Part shown: in pieces, positions 7,370 to 15,649 of the stretch
How the letters are laid out: each line of letters begins with the position of its first letter
Numbering within the stretch: position 1 is the stretch's first letter
Assembly: GCA_947476275.1 (NCBI GenBank)
Contig: CANJPQ010000032.1
Coordinates: 1 to 47,048, forward strand
Reading direction: 5' to 3'
Source: Fidelibacterota bacterium
GTDB lineage: Bacteria; Pseudomonadota; Alphaproteobacteria; Rhodospirillales; Rhodospirillaceae
DNA: 47,048 bases
Made by a program: the position numbers and the translations under genes
Notes under the pieces: model-generated
Databases searched by the model: none
What the model saw: only the letters and a program-made list of their open reading frames with translations
What the model was told of the DNA's origin: nothing

Positions 7370-9699
7370 TTGGAAAACCCACAGCTGGTGCAGCTGTCGC
7401 ACCCTTCCTGGCGGACAAGCGCGAACGTGCCGCACTTCGGGCAGGCGCGGAAACGCTTGTCGCGGCCAGAGTCTCTTGCGGCGTCTTTGAGGCTGACGAC
7501 TTTGCTATCGGGCGCCTTCGGTTCCGTTGCTTGCTGCAAGAAGCCGATCTCCGCCATGTGGCGCGCAATCACGTCGCCGATCGCGGCAAGCAGAGACGGC
7601 ACGTAGCGGCCGTTCATCCACTGGCCGCCGCGCGGATCGAACACGGCCTTCAGTTCTTCCACCACGAAGGTGATATCGCCGCCGCGACGGAACACCGCCG
7701 AGATCATGCGGGTGAGCGCCACGGTCCAGGCGTAGTGCTCCATGTTCTTCGAGTTGATGAACACCTCGAACGGACGGCGCGTCATGCGGCCGGGCGCATC
7801 TTCCACCATCACGTCGTTCACGGTGATGTAGATAGCGTGGTCGCTTTCCGGCCAATTGAGCTTGTAGGTGGCACCCGGCAACGCCTCCGGACGCGCCATC
7901 GGCGGGTCGTGCGCCTGAATCTGTTCGGGCATGGCGACTTCCGGCGCGGGCGCGGGCGTCTCCTTGCGCACTTCCAGGACCGAACCGCGCGTGGCGTTCG
8001 GGCGATAGGTGGTGCACCCCTTGCAGCCCAGCGCATAGGCCTTCTTGTAAACATCCTCGAACGCGGCGAAGGGGAAGTCCTCCGGCACGTTGATGGTCTT
8101 GGAGATCGAACTGTCGATGTAATCCTGAACGGCGGCCTGCATGACGAGGTGATCGTCCGGCGCCAACGTTTGCGCATCGACAAACGCCGGCGGCAACGCT
8201 GCATCCGCGCCCTTCAGGCTGCGGAACAGGCGATAGGCGTAGTCGCTCACGTCCTCTTCGCGGCGCGTGCCGTCTGGCATCAGGACGCGGCGGGTGTATG
8301 TGAAGCTGAACACCGGCTCGAGGCCCGAGGACACGTTGTCCGCGAACAGGGAGATCGTGCCGGTGGGTGCGATGGAGGTGATGAGCGCGTTGCGGATGCC
8401 GTGTTTGGCGATGCCGTCGCGTAACCCTTGCGGCAATGCGGCGATGGTGGGGCCGGCGAGATACTTGTCGCGATCGAACAGCGGGAACGCGCCCTTTTCG
8501 CGCGCGATCTCGATGGACGCGGCCACAGCGGCATCGCGGAACGCTGCCATCCACGCACGCGTGGTCGCCACCCCTTCGGGACTGCCGTAGCGCGCGCCGC
8601 ACATGATGAGCGCATCCGCCAAGCCCGTGACGCCGAGGCCGATACGTCGCTTGCTCTCGGCTTCGTGGCGCTGTTCGGCGAGGGGGTAGTTGGAGACTTC
8701 GATCACGTTGTCGAGCGCGCGCACCGCGACCGCGACGAGATCCTTCAGGGCCGTTTCATCGATGCGGGCCTGCGGCGTGAACGGCGCCTCGACCAGCCGC
8801 GCGAGATTGATCGAGCCGAGCAGACAGGTGCCATAGGGTGGCAGCGGCTGTTCGCCGCAGGGGTTGGTGGCGGCGATGTCTTCGCAATAGGCCAGCGGAT
8901 TGCGGGCATTGATACGGTCGATGAAGATCACGCCGGGCTCGGCGGTGTCGTAGGTCGCGCGCATCATCTTGTCCCACAGCGCACGCGCGCTGACCGTGCG
9001 GAACACGGTGCCGCCGAATTGCAATGGCCACGGCGCATCCGCTTTCACGGCGTCCATGAAGGCGTCGGTGGCGAGCACGGAGAGATTGAAGTTGGTGAGG
9101 CGGCCCGGCGCCTGCTTGGCGACGATGAAGTCTTCGATGTCGGGATGGTCGCAGCGCAGCGTCGCCATCATGGCCCCGCGGCGCGAACCGGCGCTCATGA
9201 TCGTGCGGCACATGGCGTCCCAGACGTCCATGAACGACAGCGGGCCGGAGGCATCCGCACCCACGCCTTTCACCAGCGCGCCCTTGGGACGCAGGGTGGA
9301 GAAGTCGTAGCCGATGCCGCCGCCCTGCTGCATGGTGAGGGCCGCCTCGCGCAGGTGCGCGAAGATGTTGCCCATATCGTCGCCGATGGTCCCCATCACG
9401 AAGCAGTTGTGCAGGGTGACTTTGCGGCCCGTACCCGCACCGGCAAGGATGCGGCCGGCCGGCAAGAAGCGGAAACCGGCCATCGCGTCGTAGAAGCGCT
9501 GCGCCCATCCGGCGCTGTCGGCTTCGTTCACGGCAAGCGCGTCGGCGACGCGGCGCCAGGTGTCCTCGACGCTCTGATCGTTGGCGCGCGCGTCTGCGGC
9601 GGCCCCCGCCGGTGCCTTGAAGCGGTACTTCAGGTCCCAGATCTGATGGGCGATGGGCGAGGGGTCGACCCCGTCGCGGCGGCTGGCGTCGTCAGGCAT
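7360..9699 (-). CDS. nrdJ: Adenosylcobalamin-dependent (class II) ribonucleoside-diphosphate reductase
   Basis: 779 residues. NrdJ makes deoxyribonucleotides using a cobalamin-derived thiyl radical and works with or without oxygen. The ten-stranded barrel carries NCFVMG (first redox Cys), TNPCGEQPLPPYGTCLLGS (finger loop with the radical Cys) and APTGTISLFADNVSSGLEP. A TSCPD domain (about residues 600-720, including RPFEVFINSKNMEHYAW) is followed by a C-terminal zinc ribbon: CPKCG, then CDSCTSCGFSKC, which includes the terminal redox-active cysteines. The length is that of the shorter NrdJ type, not the ~1200-residue form also found in alphaproteobacteria. A cobalamin adenosyltransferase gene lies at 29.5 kb. 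No B12 riboswitch was recognised upstream. Confidence 0.96.
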   Translation of the reverse strand: MPDDASRRDGVDPSPIAHQIWDLKYRFKAPAGAAADARANDQSVEDTWRRVADALAVNEADSAGWAQRFYDAMAGFRFLPAGRILAGAGTGRKVTLHNCFVMGTIGDDMGNIFAHLREAALTMQQGGGIGYDFSTLRPKGALVKGVGADASGPLSFMDVWDAMCRTIMSAGSRRGAMMATLRCDHPDIEDFIVAKQAPGRLTNFNLSVLATDAFMDAVKADAPWPLQFGGTVFRTVSARALWDKMMRATYDTAEPGVIFIDRINARNPLAYCEDIAATNPCGEQPLPPYGTCLLGSINLARLVEAPFTPQARIDETALKDLVAVAVRALDNVIEVSNYPLAEQRHEAESKRRIGLGVTGLADALIMCGARYGSPEGVATTRAWMAAFRDAAVAASIEIAREKGAFPLFDRDKYLAGPTIAALPQGLRDGIAKHGIRNALITSIAPTGTISLFADNVSSGLEPVFSFTYTRRVLMPDGTRREEDVSDYAYRLFRSLKGADAALPPAFVDAQTLAPDDHLVMQAAVQDYIDSSISKTINVPEDFPFAAFEDVYKKAYALGCKGCTTYRPNATRGSVLEVRKETPAPAPEVAMPEQIQAHDPPMARPEALPGATYKLNWPESDHAIYITVNDVMVEDAPGRMTRRPFEVFINSKNMEHYAWTVALTRMISAVFRRGGDITFVVEELKAVFDPRGGQWMNGRYVPSLLAAIGDVIARHMAEIGFLQQATEPKAPDSKVVSLKDAARDSGRDKRFRACPKCGTFALVRQEGCDSCTSCGFSKCS

Positions 9700-10050
9700 G
9701 GCACTTACACCAAAAAAGGTCTGGCACTCGAAAGTCGGGCGAAAATCGGAATGCCGTCAGTTTAACCCGGCGTCGGGGCCAGAGTCCCACCACCCTACAA
9801 AGCCCTGGTTCATCTGGGGTGAACGCCGCCCCCGTGCGACCGCGATAACGCGCGAGCGCAAGCCGCGGAACGCGCGAAATCGACCCAAAAACCGCCGTTC
9901 TCCCGCGCGGTTTATCGCGCGGAATACGCGCGAAAATTTTGGCGACCATGAACCGGTCAACCGGCATGGGAGAGTCCAGAGAATAAAACAGGAACTTTTA
10001 GCGCGATTCGGGTGGACCGTCAAAGTGCACGGCGCGTGCGGAAGGATGGG
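9700..10050 (-). promoter_or_regulatory. 350-base upstream region of nrdJ with CGCG-rich repeats
   Basis: No gene was found here. The region holds three direct copies of ACGCGCGA (9848-9855, 9870-9877, 9926-9933), two of them inside a longer GGAA(TA)CGCGCGAAA repeat (9867 and 9921). It also has a perfect 7-bp hairpin, CCGCGCG/CGCGCGG, with a 6-base loop (9903-9922). These lie 150-235 bases before the nrdJ start and could be operator sites. I looked for a cobalamin riboswitch B12 box and a recognisable NrdR box and saw neither. Confidence 0.4.
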
Positions 10051-10728
10051 CTAGGGGGCGGCGCGGCGGTCCAGTCCGGTGGCGCGGATCAAGACAAGCG
10101 CGAGCGCCGCTCCAACCGCTTGGGCCGCGATGAAACCCGCCACATTTCCAGGCGCGATGCCCGCGAAGGTGTCGGTCAGGGACCGCGCGATAGTGACGGC
10201 CGGATTGGCGAAGGACGTGGAGGACGTGAACCAATAGGCGCCGGTGATGTACAGGGCCACCGCCGCGGCGGTCGTCGTCACACCGTGACGGGTGCTGCCC
10301 CAAATGACGACCAGCAGGCCCGCGGTGGCGACAGCTTCACCGATCCATTGTCCCAGGCCGGTGCGCACATGGGTGCTGGCCTGCACCAACGGGAGATCGA
10401 ACATGGCATGGGCGACAGCCACGCCGCAGACCGCGGCGGCGATTTGAATCGCGACATAGGGTGCCACGCGCCGCCAGGGGAAGCCGTCCAACAGCGCCGC
10501 GGCGAGCGTCACGATCGGATTCATGTGCGCGCCCGAGATCGGCGCGAAGGTGACGATCAAGGCGTAGAGCGCGCCACCCGTCGCAATCGCGTTGGCCAGC
10601 AGCGCGATTGCGATATTCCCACCCGCCAAGCGCTCGGCGGCGATGCCGGAGCCAACGACGGCGATCAAGAGCATGGCGGTGGCGATGAACTCGCCGAGCA
10701 GGGCGCGCGACAGCGGCACGTTAGGCAT
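10051..10728 (-). CDS. Aquaglyceroporin of the arsenic operon (AqpS-like)
   Basis: 225 residues with six predicted membrane helices and two half-helix loops. The first loop reads GAHMNPIVT, so the usual NPA is NPI; the second, SFANPAVTIARS, keeps NPA and the selectivity-filter Arg. The MIP family conducts small neutral solutes. In Sinorhizobium meliloti an AqpS in an arsR-aqpS-arsC-arsH operon lets arsenite, formed inside by ArsC, leave the cell down its gradient; no ArsB or Acr3 pump is present here, so the same arrangement is likely. The gene overlaps the end of arsC by 8 bases. Confidence 0.88.
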   Translation of the reverse strand: MPNVPLSRALLGEFIATAMLLIAVVGSGIAAERLAGGNIAIALLANAIATGGALYALIVTFAPISGAHMNPIVTLAAALLDGFPWRRVAPYVAIQIAAAVCGVAVAHAMFDLPLVQASTHVRTGLGQWIGEAVATAGLLVVIWGSTRHGVTTTAAAVALYITGAYWFTSSTSFANPAVTIARSLTDTFAGIAPGNVAGFIAAQAVGAALALVLIRATGLDRRAAP

Positions 10729-11236
10729 TCTCTGTCGTGGGCTGCAGCACGCCAGCTTCGCGGACCATACGCTCGATGTCCGCGCGCCCGAGCTTCTTGA
10801 ACTGGAACGTCAGGAAGTACTGAATGCGTGTGTCAAAAATGCGATAGGCCTCCCGGAACGCCAGCGCACGTTCCGCGGCGTTGCCTTCGGCAGCGGCGGG
10901 ATCGGGAAGGCCCCAGTGCGCCGTAATCGGGTGACCGGGCCAGATCGGACACACCTCGCCGGCCGCTTGGTCGCAGACCGTGAAGATGTAATCCATACGC
11001 GGCGCGTTGGGGCCTGCGAATTCATCCCAGCTTTTGGAGCGCATATCGTCGGTGGGAAGGCCTTGTTCCTTGAGCAGTTGAAGTGCGAGGGGATGAACTT
11101 GGCCCTTGGGGAAGCTGCCGGCGCTGTAGGCGCGGAAAGCTCCGGCGCCGCGCTTGTTGAGGATGCCCTCGGCGAGAATGCTGCGTGCGGAATTCCCCGT
11201 GCAGAGGAACAGTACGTTCTTTACCTGCTCAGTCAT
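10721..11236 (-). CDS. arsC: Arsenate reductase, low-molecular-weight phosphatase type
   Basis: 171 residues. The phosphatase-type P-loop CTGNSARS near the N-terminus holds the nucleophilic Cys. A second Cys pair lies in VCDQAAGEVCPIWPG, and HWGLPDPA supplies the aspartate acid. The enzyme reduces arsenate to arsenite; the Cys triad fits an intramolecular disulfide relay regenerated by thioredoxin or glutaredoxin. The C-terminal 35 residues (FKKLGRADIERMV) extend beyond the minimal fold, as in many proteobacterial members. It is third in the ars operon, 51 bases after arsH, and overlaps the aquaglyceroporin start. Confidence 0.93.
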   Translation of the reverse strand: MTEQVKNVLFLCTGNSARSILAEGILNKRGAGAFRAYSAGSFPKGQVHPLALQLLKEQGLPTDDMRSKSWDEFAGPNAPRMDYIFTVCDQAAGEVCPIWPGHPITAHWGLPDPAAAEGNAAERALAFREAYRIFDTRIQYFLTFQFKKLGRADIERMVREAGVLQPTTENA

Positions 11237-11287
11237 TGTGTACGGCCCTTTCGAATTTGAGACGCATCAGCCTTAACGTCTCGATGC

Positions 11288-12040
11288 CTAGATGGATCTT
11301 TGGTTCACGCGTTTTGAAAGTTCGGCGGCGCTTTCTTTGCGCTCGGAGTAGCGGTCTACGAGATAGTCGGCGCGACCTCTGGTGAGGAGCGTAAACTTGA
11401 TGAGTTCCTCCATCACGTCGACGACCCGGTCGTAGTAAGGCGAGGGCTTCATGCGATTCTCTTCATCGAACTCTAGAAACGCCTTTGGCACCGACGACTG
11501 ATTGGGAATCGTGAGCAACCGCATCCAGCGCCCGAGAATCCGAAGCTGATTGACCGCGTTGAAGGATTGCGAACCGCCGCTCACCTGCATGATCGCGAGC
11601 GTCTTTCCTTGCGTGGGTCGCGCCGCCCCCAATTCCAAGGGAATCCAATCAATCATTGCTTTCATGATGCCAGTCATGGCGCCGTGGCGCTCCGGCGAGC
11701 ACCACACCATTCCCTCGGACCATGAAACGGAGTCGCGGAGTTCCTGGACTTTGGGATGGGTGGCGGCCGCGTCGTCCGGCAAGGGCAGGCCGCTCGGATT
11801 GAATGTTCGCGTCTCGGCGCCAAACAGTCGCAAGATCCGCGCAGCTTCTTCCGTCAGCAATCGACTGAAGGACCGTGCGCGAACCGACCCATACAGCAGC
11901 AAGATGCGCGGCGGATGCACCGCGCTGCTTTCAGCAAACAGTCGGCCTTGATCAATTTGCTGAAAGCTATCGCGATCGATATTCGGCAAGAGGCTGAGGG
12001 ATTCACTCACGGCGCATTCCAAACGTGGTTCAAGGCTCAT
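11288..12040 (-). CDS. arsH: ArsH, NADPH-dependent FMN reductase
   Basis: 250 residues with the flavodoxin-like ArsH fold. The N-terminal 45 residues are family-typical, followed by the FMN phosphate loop [14 protein letters not shown], then [20 protein letters not shown] and the [19 protein letters not shown] segment, both diagnostic of ArsH. ArsH oxidises trivalent organoarsenicals and reduces flavins or quinones, giving resistance to organic arsenicals. The start overlaps the arsR stop by ATGA, so both are on one message and translationally coupled. Confidence 0.93.
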   Translation of the reverse strand: MSLEPRLECAVSESLSLLPNIDRDSFQQIDQGRLFAESSAVHPPRILLLYGSVRARSFSRLLTEEAARILRLFGAETRTFNPSGLPLPDDAAATHPKVQELRDSVSWSEGMVWCSPERHGAMTGIMKAMIDWIPLELGAARPTQGKTLAIMQVSGGSQSFNAVNQLRILGRWMRLLTIPNQSSVPKAFLEFDEENRMKPSPYYDRVVDVMEELIKFTLLTRGRADYLVDRYSERKESAAELSKRVNQRSI

Positions 12041-12384
12041 GCTGACTTTTTGCGCGGTTTGGCTTTTCTAGGCGCGCAAACCGGCGCGCACACCGCGAGA
12101 TTTCCACCGCAGCAATTCTCAGTGAGATAGCTCACGAGCGCATTCATCTGCGCAAAGTCTGCAATCTGTATGATTTCCCGCCCGTTCCGCCGCGCTTTCG
12201 CGAGCCCTGCGTGTTTGAGTTGGGACAGGTGAAAGGACAGCGTCGCGCCGGGCATTTTTAGTTTTTTTGAAATCCAGCCGACCGTCAGGCCGCCGGGTCC
12301 CGCTTCAACGAGCATGCGGTAAATCGTCAGGCGACCCGGATGGGCCAGCGCGCCGAGCGCGCCGACGGCGTGTTCTATTTCCAT
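12037..12384 (-). CDS. arsR: ArsR-family arsenic-responsive repressor
   Basis: 115 residues. Winged helix: [45 protein letters not shown] as recognition region, then the wing [11 protein letters not shown]. The metalloid-sensing cysteines are not in the DNA-binding helix as in plasmid R773 ArsR but in the C-terminal tail ([17 protein letters not shown]), as in the Acidithiobacillus ferrooxidans type, where three C-terminal Cys bind As(III). Four Cys are present here. It heads arsR-arsH-arsC-aquaglyceroporin. Its start codon lies inside a perfect AT-rich palindrome, the likely operator. A Lys-rich tail ends the protein. Confidence 0.93.
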   Translation of the reverse strand: MEIEHAVGALGALAHPGRLTIYRMLVEAGPGGLTVGWISKKLKMPGATLSFHLSQLKHAGLAKARRNGREIIQIADFAQMNALVSYLTENCCGGNLAVCAPVCAPRKAKPRKKSA

Positions 12385-12404
12385 ATATCCAGAATAATGG
12401 AAAT
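12377..12404. promoter_or_regulatory. Probable ArsR operator
   Basis: Perfect inverted repeat with 8-base arms ATTTCCAT (12377-12384) and ATGGAAAT (12397-12404), separated by 12 bases. It is strongly AT-rich in a GC-rich region and overlaps the arsR start codon. The geometry fits a dimeric winged-helix repressor, so binding here would block the start of the operon. Confidence 0.68.
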
Positions 12405-12441
12405 TATGGGGAAAGTAAGCCAGGGTGTTGTGAAGCTTTAG

Positions 12442-12459
12442 GGTCAGGTTGCCTGAACC
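12442..12459 (-). terminator. Weak hairpin between plsC and the ars operon
   Basis: Arms GGTCAGG and CCTGAACC pair over 7 bp with one bulged A and a TTG loop, 18 bases after the plsC stop. There is no T-run on the minus strand, so it is only a possible transcript end between plsC and the arsR promoter. Confidence 0.3.
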
Positions 12460-12476
12460 GGGAATACGACCGCTGT

Positions 12477-13211
12477 TTACTGCGGCAAGGCCGCCGCTTC
12501 GAGACGGGTGCGCAATTCCGTCAGCATCGCGTCCTTCTGTAGCCCTGCGGGCAATGCCGGCAGGAATTTGAAGGTGATCGTGCCGGGCAGCTTGAGGATT
12601 CGTGTCTTGCCCCAGAGGCGGCCGGAGTTCAGCGCCATGGGAATCAGCGGCACTTTGCAGTGGGAGTAGATCGCGGCCACGCCCGGGCGATAGGGAGCGC
12701 GCACGCCGTGCAGTGTGCGGGTGCCTTCCGGGAAGATGACCAGTTGGTCGCCGCGCGCCAGCGCCGCATCGGCGGCGCGCAGCATCTTGCGCATCGCGGT
12801 CACGCCTTTGCCGCGGTTAATGGGCACCATACCGGCGCGATACATGTACCAGCCGATCATCGGGATCCATGTCAGTTCCTGCTTCAGCACCATCACGGGA
12901 CGTTCGAGTTCGATGAACATGCGGAAGGTCTCGTAGGACGCCTGGTGCTGGGCGGCGACGATGCATGCCCCTTGCGGCAAATGTTCGCGGCCTTCTGTCG
13001 TTGATTTGATGCCCGCGACGATGCGCGCGAGCACCATGATCCCGCCCGCCCAGATGCGACAGGCGACCAGCGTGCTCGGCCGCGACACCAGCAGCGGCAG
13101 GAACACCACGCAGCAGCAGAACGACCACGTCACGAACGCGACGAGATAGAGCCAGGATCGGATCCAGGTCCCGAGCGAGACCTGTTCTTCCGACATTTGA
13201 ACTTCAGTCAT
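12477..13211 (-). CDS. plsC: 1-acyl-sn-glycerol-3-phosphate acyltransferase
   Basis: 244 residues. PlsC acylates lysophosphatidic acid to phosphatidic acid at the inner membrane. One or two hydrophobic helices (SWLYLVAFVTWSFCCCVVF and the following segment) precede the acyltransferase motifs: block I QHQASYETF, where the usual HX4D is HX4E, a variant common in alphaproteobacterial members; MYRAGMVPINRGKG (block II); and FPEGTRT (block III). The start at 13211 overlaps the ydcF stop by ATGA; the longer frame runs into ydcF and is rejected. It is last in the ftsE-ftsX-ydcF-plsC run. Confidence 0.92.
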   Translation of the reverse strand: MTEVQMSEEQVSLGTWIRSWLYLVAFVTWSFCCCVVFLPLLVSRPSTLVACRIWAGGIMVLARIVAGIKSTTEGREHLPQGACIVAAQHQASYETFRMFIELERPVMVLKQELTWIPMIGWYMYRAGMVPINRGKGVTAMRKMLRAADAALARGDQLVIFPEGTRTLHGVRAPYRPGVAAIYSHCKVPLIPMALNSGRLWGKTRILKLPGTITFKFLPALPAGLQKDAMLTELRTRLEAAALPQ

Positions 13212-13870
13212 TGTGCGGGCCGATCCGACTTTGCTTCCGCCGACGGGAACAGACGTTCTGCAATCGCGGCGGTGCGGCCGTGGGGCAGATCGTCTTCCAG
13301 ACCGAGCTGTTGCCACATCCAGGTGACGGCGAATTTGGAATATTCGCGCGCGATCAGGCTCGCGGTGCCGGGCCAGCGCCACCAGTCGCTTTTCACATGG
13401 GCCGGGAACACCGGGTGCGGAATGATGCGCAGTTCGGGCATCGCGCTGCGCAGTTCCAACAGGCTGCGGCGCATGTGATAGCCCGCCGTCACCAGCCGGA
13501 TCGAGCCGACATGATGGCTACGCGCCCATTCGGTGGTCTCGGCGGCGTTGCCGGGCGTGTTGGTCGCGGTGCCGGTGGAGATGCGCGCGACCAGCTCCGG
13601 GTCGGACGCGGCGCGGCCGAAGAGTTGGTCCGGCTTGATCGCGCCGCCGACGCCGGAGATGTAGAGGTGTTCCGCGCGTCCCTCGCTGAGCAGCTTCAAT
13701 CCGGTTTCGATGCGCTCGCTGCCGCCGGTCAGCACGACGATGGCGTCGGTATGCGTCTGCCCGTCCGGGACGGTGTCGGGAATGGTGGCGGCGAACCACA
13801 CCAGCCCGGCGCACCACGCGAGTGCGACGAGGGCGGCGAACGCACCCAGCCATTTCAAGAACGTCGTCAT
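13208..13870 (-). CDS. YdcF-family (DUF218) membrane-anchored protein
   Basis: 220 residues. One N-terminal membrane helix (LGAFAALVALAWCAGLVWF) anchors a DUF218 domain: DAIVVLTGGSERIETGLKLL, HLYISGVGG, TNTPGNAAETTEWA and TAGYHMRRSLLELRS. The family includes ElyC/SanA/YdcF proteins linked to cell-wall or envelope integrity. The biochemical activity is not established. It lies between ftsX (28-base gap) and plsC (ATGA overlap), so it belongs to a division/envelope operon. Confidence 0.88.
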   Translation of the reverse strand: MTTFLKWLGAFAALVALAWCAGLVWFAATIPDTVPDGQTHTDAIVVLTGGSERIETGLKLLSEGRAEHLYISGVGGAIKPDQLFGRAASDPELVARISTGTATNTPGNAAETTEWARSHHVGSIRLVTAGYHMRRSLLELRSAMPELRIIPHPVFPAHVKSDWWRWPGTASLIAREYSKFAVTWMWQQLGLEDDLPHGRTAAIAERLFPSAEAKSDRPAQ

Positions 13871-13898
13871 CCGGTGAGACTACACGAAGTTTGCGGCT

Positions 13899-14789
13899 TC
13901 AAACCATCGTGCGCAGCGCCCGGCGGACGGTGACGTGGGCCGCCCCCATGGCGAGCACGCCGGCGACGATCGGGAGTGAGGCCAGCAGCGCCCAATGCGC
14001 AATCGGCAAGCCGACGTTCGGCAGGACGGACGTATCGACGCGTCGCGCCAGAAGCGCGATCACGCCCAGCGTAGGTGCGTATAGCGCGAGGCCTAGCAGG
14101 CCGCCCGCAGTCGCTTGGCCGAGGGCACGACGCGCGAACTGTCCAGCGATGTCGTCGTCGCGCGCGCCGACGAGATGTAACACTTCGATGACGTCGCGGA
14201 ACTCGGCGAGGCTCGCGCGCGTGGCGAAGATCACCGTCAATCCCAGAGCCGCGGCGATGATTCCCATCAGCGCCAGCGCGATCATGCCGACGCCCTCGGC
14301 GAGATTGCCGACGCGGTTCAACCAGACGCGGTGATCGTCCACCAACGCCGTCGGTGCGGCCTTCATGATCGCATCGGTGACGCCGCGCGTGTCGGTGCCG
14401 GGCTTGAGCGCCACGTCCACCAGCGCGGGCAGCGGCAGATCGCTCACCGCCTCGCCGCTGCCGAGCCAGGGCTCGAGCAGCGCCACGACCTTGGCGCGCG
14501 GCACGGCCTCGACCCGCAAGACGTCGGGATGGATCTTCAACACGCCGAGCACGGCGGCGACGTCTTTGGGGACGTCGTTGGGCTTGCCCGGCTTCTCCAT
14601 CGGCGCCGGCACCTGCACAGTGAGGGTGCCCGTCACGCTGCGGTTCCAATGCGCGAGCAGGGAGCCGGTGTAGGCATTCACGGTCGCGGCGATGGCGGCC
14701 ATGAACACCAGCACCATCACCAGCCACTGGATGAAGCGGCTGGCGGCATTTTTTTGGATCGGGAGATCGGTGCGGCCGAACAACGCCAT
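13899..14789 (-). CDS. ftsX: Cell-division protein FtsX
   Basis: 296 residues. FtsX is the membrane half of FtsEX, which passes ATPase signals from the divisome to periplasmic wall hydrolases. The cytoplasmic N-terminus is followed by TM1 (FIQWLVMVLVFMAAIAATVNAY), a periplasmic loop of about 110 residues (LTVQVPAP through VDDHRVWL), and three more helices around LTVIFATRASLAEFRDVIEVLHLVGA, the conserved cytoplasmic coupling loop. It starts 2 bases after the ftsE stop. The sequence is divergent, as usual for alphaproteobacterial FtsX. Confidence 0.9.
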   Translation of the reverse strand: MALFGRTDLPIQKNAASRFIQWLVMVLVFMAAIAATVNAYTGSLLAHWNRSVTGTLTVQVPAPMEKPGKPNDVPKDVAAVLGVLKIHPDVLRVEAVPRAKVVALLEPWLGSGEAVSDLPLPALVDVALKPGTDTRGVTDAIMKAAPTALVDDHRVWLNRVGNLAEGVGMIALALMGIIAAALGLTVIFATRASLAEFRDVIEVLHLVGARDDDIAGQFARRALGQATAGGLLGLALYAPTLGVIALLARRVDTSVLPNVGLPIAHWALLASLPIVAGVLAMGAAHVTVRRALRTMV

Positions 14790-14791
14790 GG

Positions 14792-15529
14792 TCAGCCTTC
14801 GCCGAGGATCGAAGCAGCCGGCTTCAGTGGCGGCAATAACGTCAGGCGTCCGCCGTCGAGATGCAGGCGCGGGAACGGAAACCGCGACACCAGCGATTCA
14901 TTGTGGGTGGCGACCACCACGCTCGAGCCGAGTTTGTGCAGTTCGACGAACAGCGCCATCAGGCGCACCGCAATCGTGTCGTCGACGTTGCCGGTGGGCT
15001 CGTCGGCGAGGATCAGCTTCGGGCGGTTGACCACGGCGCGCGCAATCGCCACGCGCTGCTTTTGTCCGCCCGACAGGGTCGGCGGGTGGGCGTCCATTTG
15101 CTCGGCGAGGCCGACCCACTTGAGAAGTTCAGTGACGTCCTGGGTGACCACCGCCTCCGGCACGCGGGCAATGCGCAGCGGCAATGCCACGTTGTCGAAG
15201 GCGGAGAGGTGGTCGAGCAGGCGGTAGTCCTGGAACACGACCCCGAGGCGGCGGCGCAAGCCGGCGAGCTTGTTGCGCGAGGCCCCCGTAACATCCTCGC
15301 CGAACAGCTTGAGGGACCCGGCGGTGGGACGTTTGGCGAGGTAAAGCAGGCTCAGAAGCGAGGACTTGCCCGCCCCGGACGCGCCGGTGAGGAAATGAAA
15401 CGAGCTCTGCGGCAGGGCGAGGTTGACGGCGCTCAACACCGGGGTCGCGCCATCGTAGGAGAGATCCACGGTGTCCAACGCCACCGTGTCGCCCTCAAAG
15501 GGCTTATTCTTCTTCCGATTGAACGCCAC
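14792..15529 (-). CDS. ftsE: Cell-division ATP-binding protein FtsE
   Basis: 245 residues, ABC ATPase. Walker A is GASGAGKSS (49-57), the Q-loop VVFQDYRLLDHLSAFDN, signature LSGGQKQRVAIARA, Walker B LILADEPTGNVDD and the switch His in ATHNESL. The D-loop and the DYRLL segment after the Q-loop are those of FtsE. It couples ATP hydrolysis to FtsX at the septum. The start is GTG at 15529; the N-terminus (AFNRKKNKPFEGD) is a short charged extension. It heads ftsE-ftsX-ydcF-plsC and is divergent from the zinc-ribbon gene. Confidence 0.95.
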   Translation of the reverse strand: MAFNRKKNKPFEGDTVALDTVDLSYDGATPVLSAVNLALPQSSFHFLTGASGAGKSSLLSLLYLAKRPTAGSLKLFGEDVTGASRNKLAGLRRRLGVVFQDYRLLDHLSAFDNVALPLRIARVPEAVVTQDVTELLKWVGLAEQMDAHPPTLSGGQKQRVAIARAVVNRPKLILADEPTGNVDDTIAVRLMALFVELHKLGSSVVVATHNESLVSRFPFPRLHLDGGRLTLLPPLKPAASILGEG

Positions 15530-15649
15530 TGCCTGCCCGCCGAAGGTTGTCTGCCGAAACGGCTAAAAAGCCGTGCCGGGCCACTGTTTAGGTCGCATTA
15601 ACATGCTCTGTGTACTATAAAAATTCGCAGGGGAGCGTTAGTCGCGGCA
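15530..15649. promoter_or_regulatory. Divergent promoter region of ftsE and the zinc-ribbon gene
   Basis: The 120-base gap holds a hairpin with arms ACGGCT/AGCCGT and an A4 loop (15559-15574) and an AT-rich stretch near 15598-15626 with a TACTATAAA sequence that could be the -10 of the plus-strand promoter. A GGGGAG ribosome site (15630-15635) lies 14 bases before the zinc-ribbon start. Assignments of -35 and -10 are tentative. Confidence 0.4.

Noticed and set aside
8428-9765. A 445-codon plus-strand frame opposite nrdJ
   Set aside because: Antisense shadow; all conserved reductase motifs are on the minus strand.
9700-10050. Cobalamin riboswitch upstream of the B12-dependent reductase
   Set aside because: I searched by eye for the B12 box and saw none on the minus strand. 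A covariance-model search would settle it.
14745-14760. A T-run near the ftsX start as a terminator
   Set aside because: It lies within coding sequence (Ile-Gln-Lys-Asn) and has no stem next to it.
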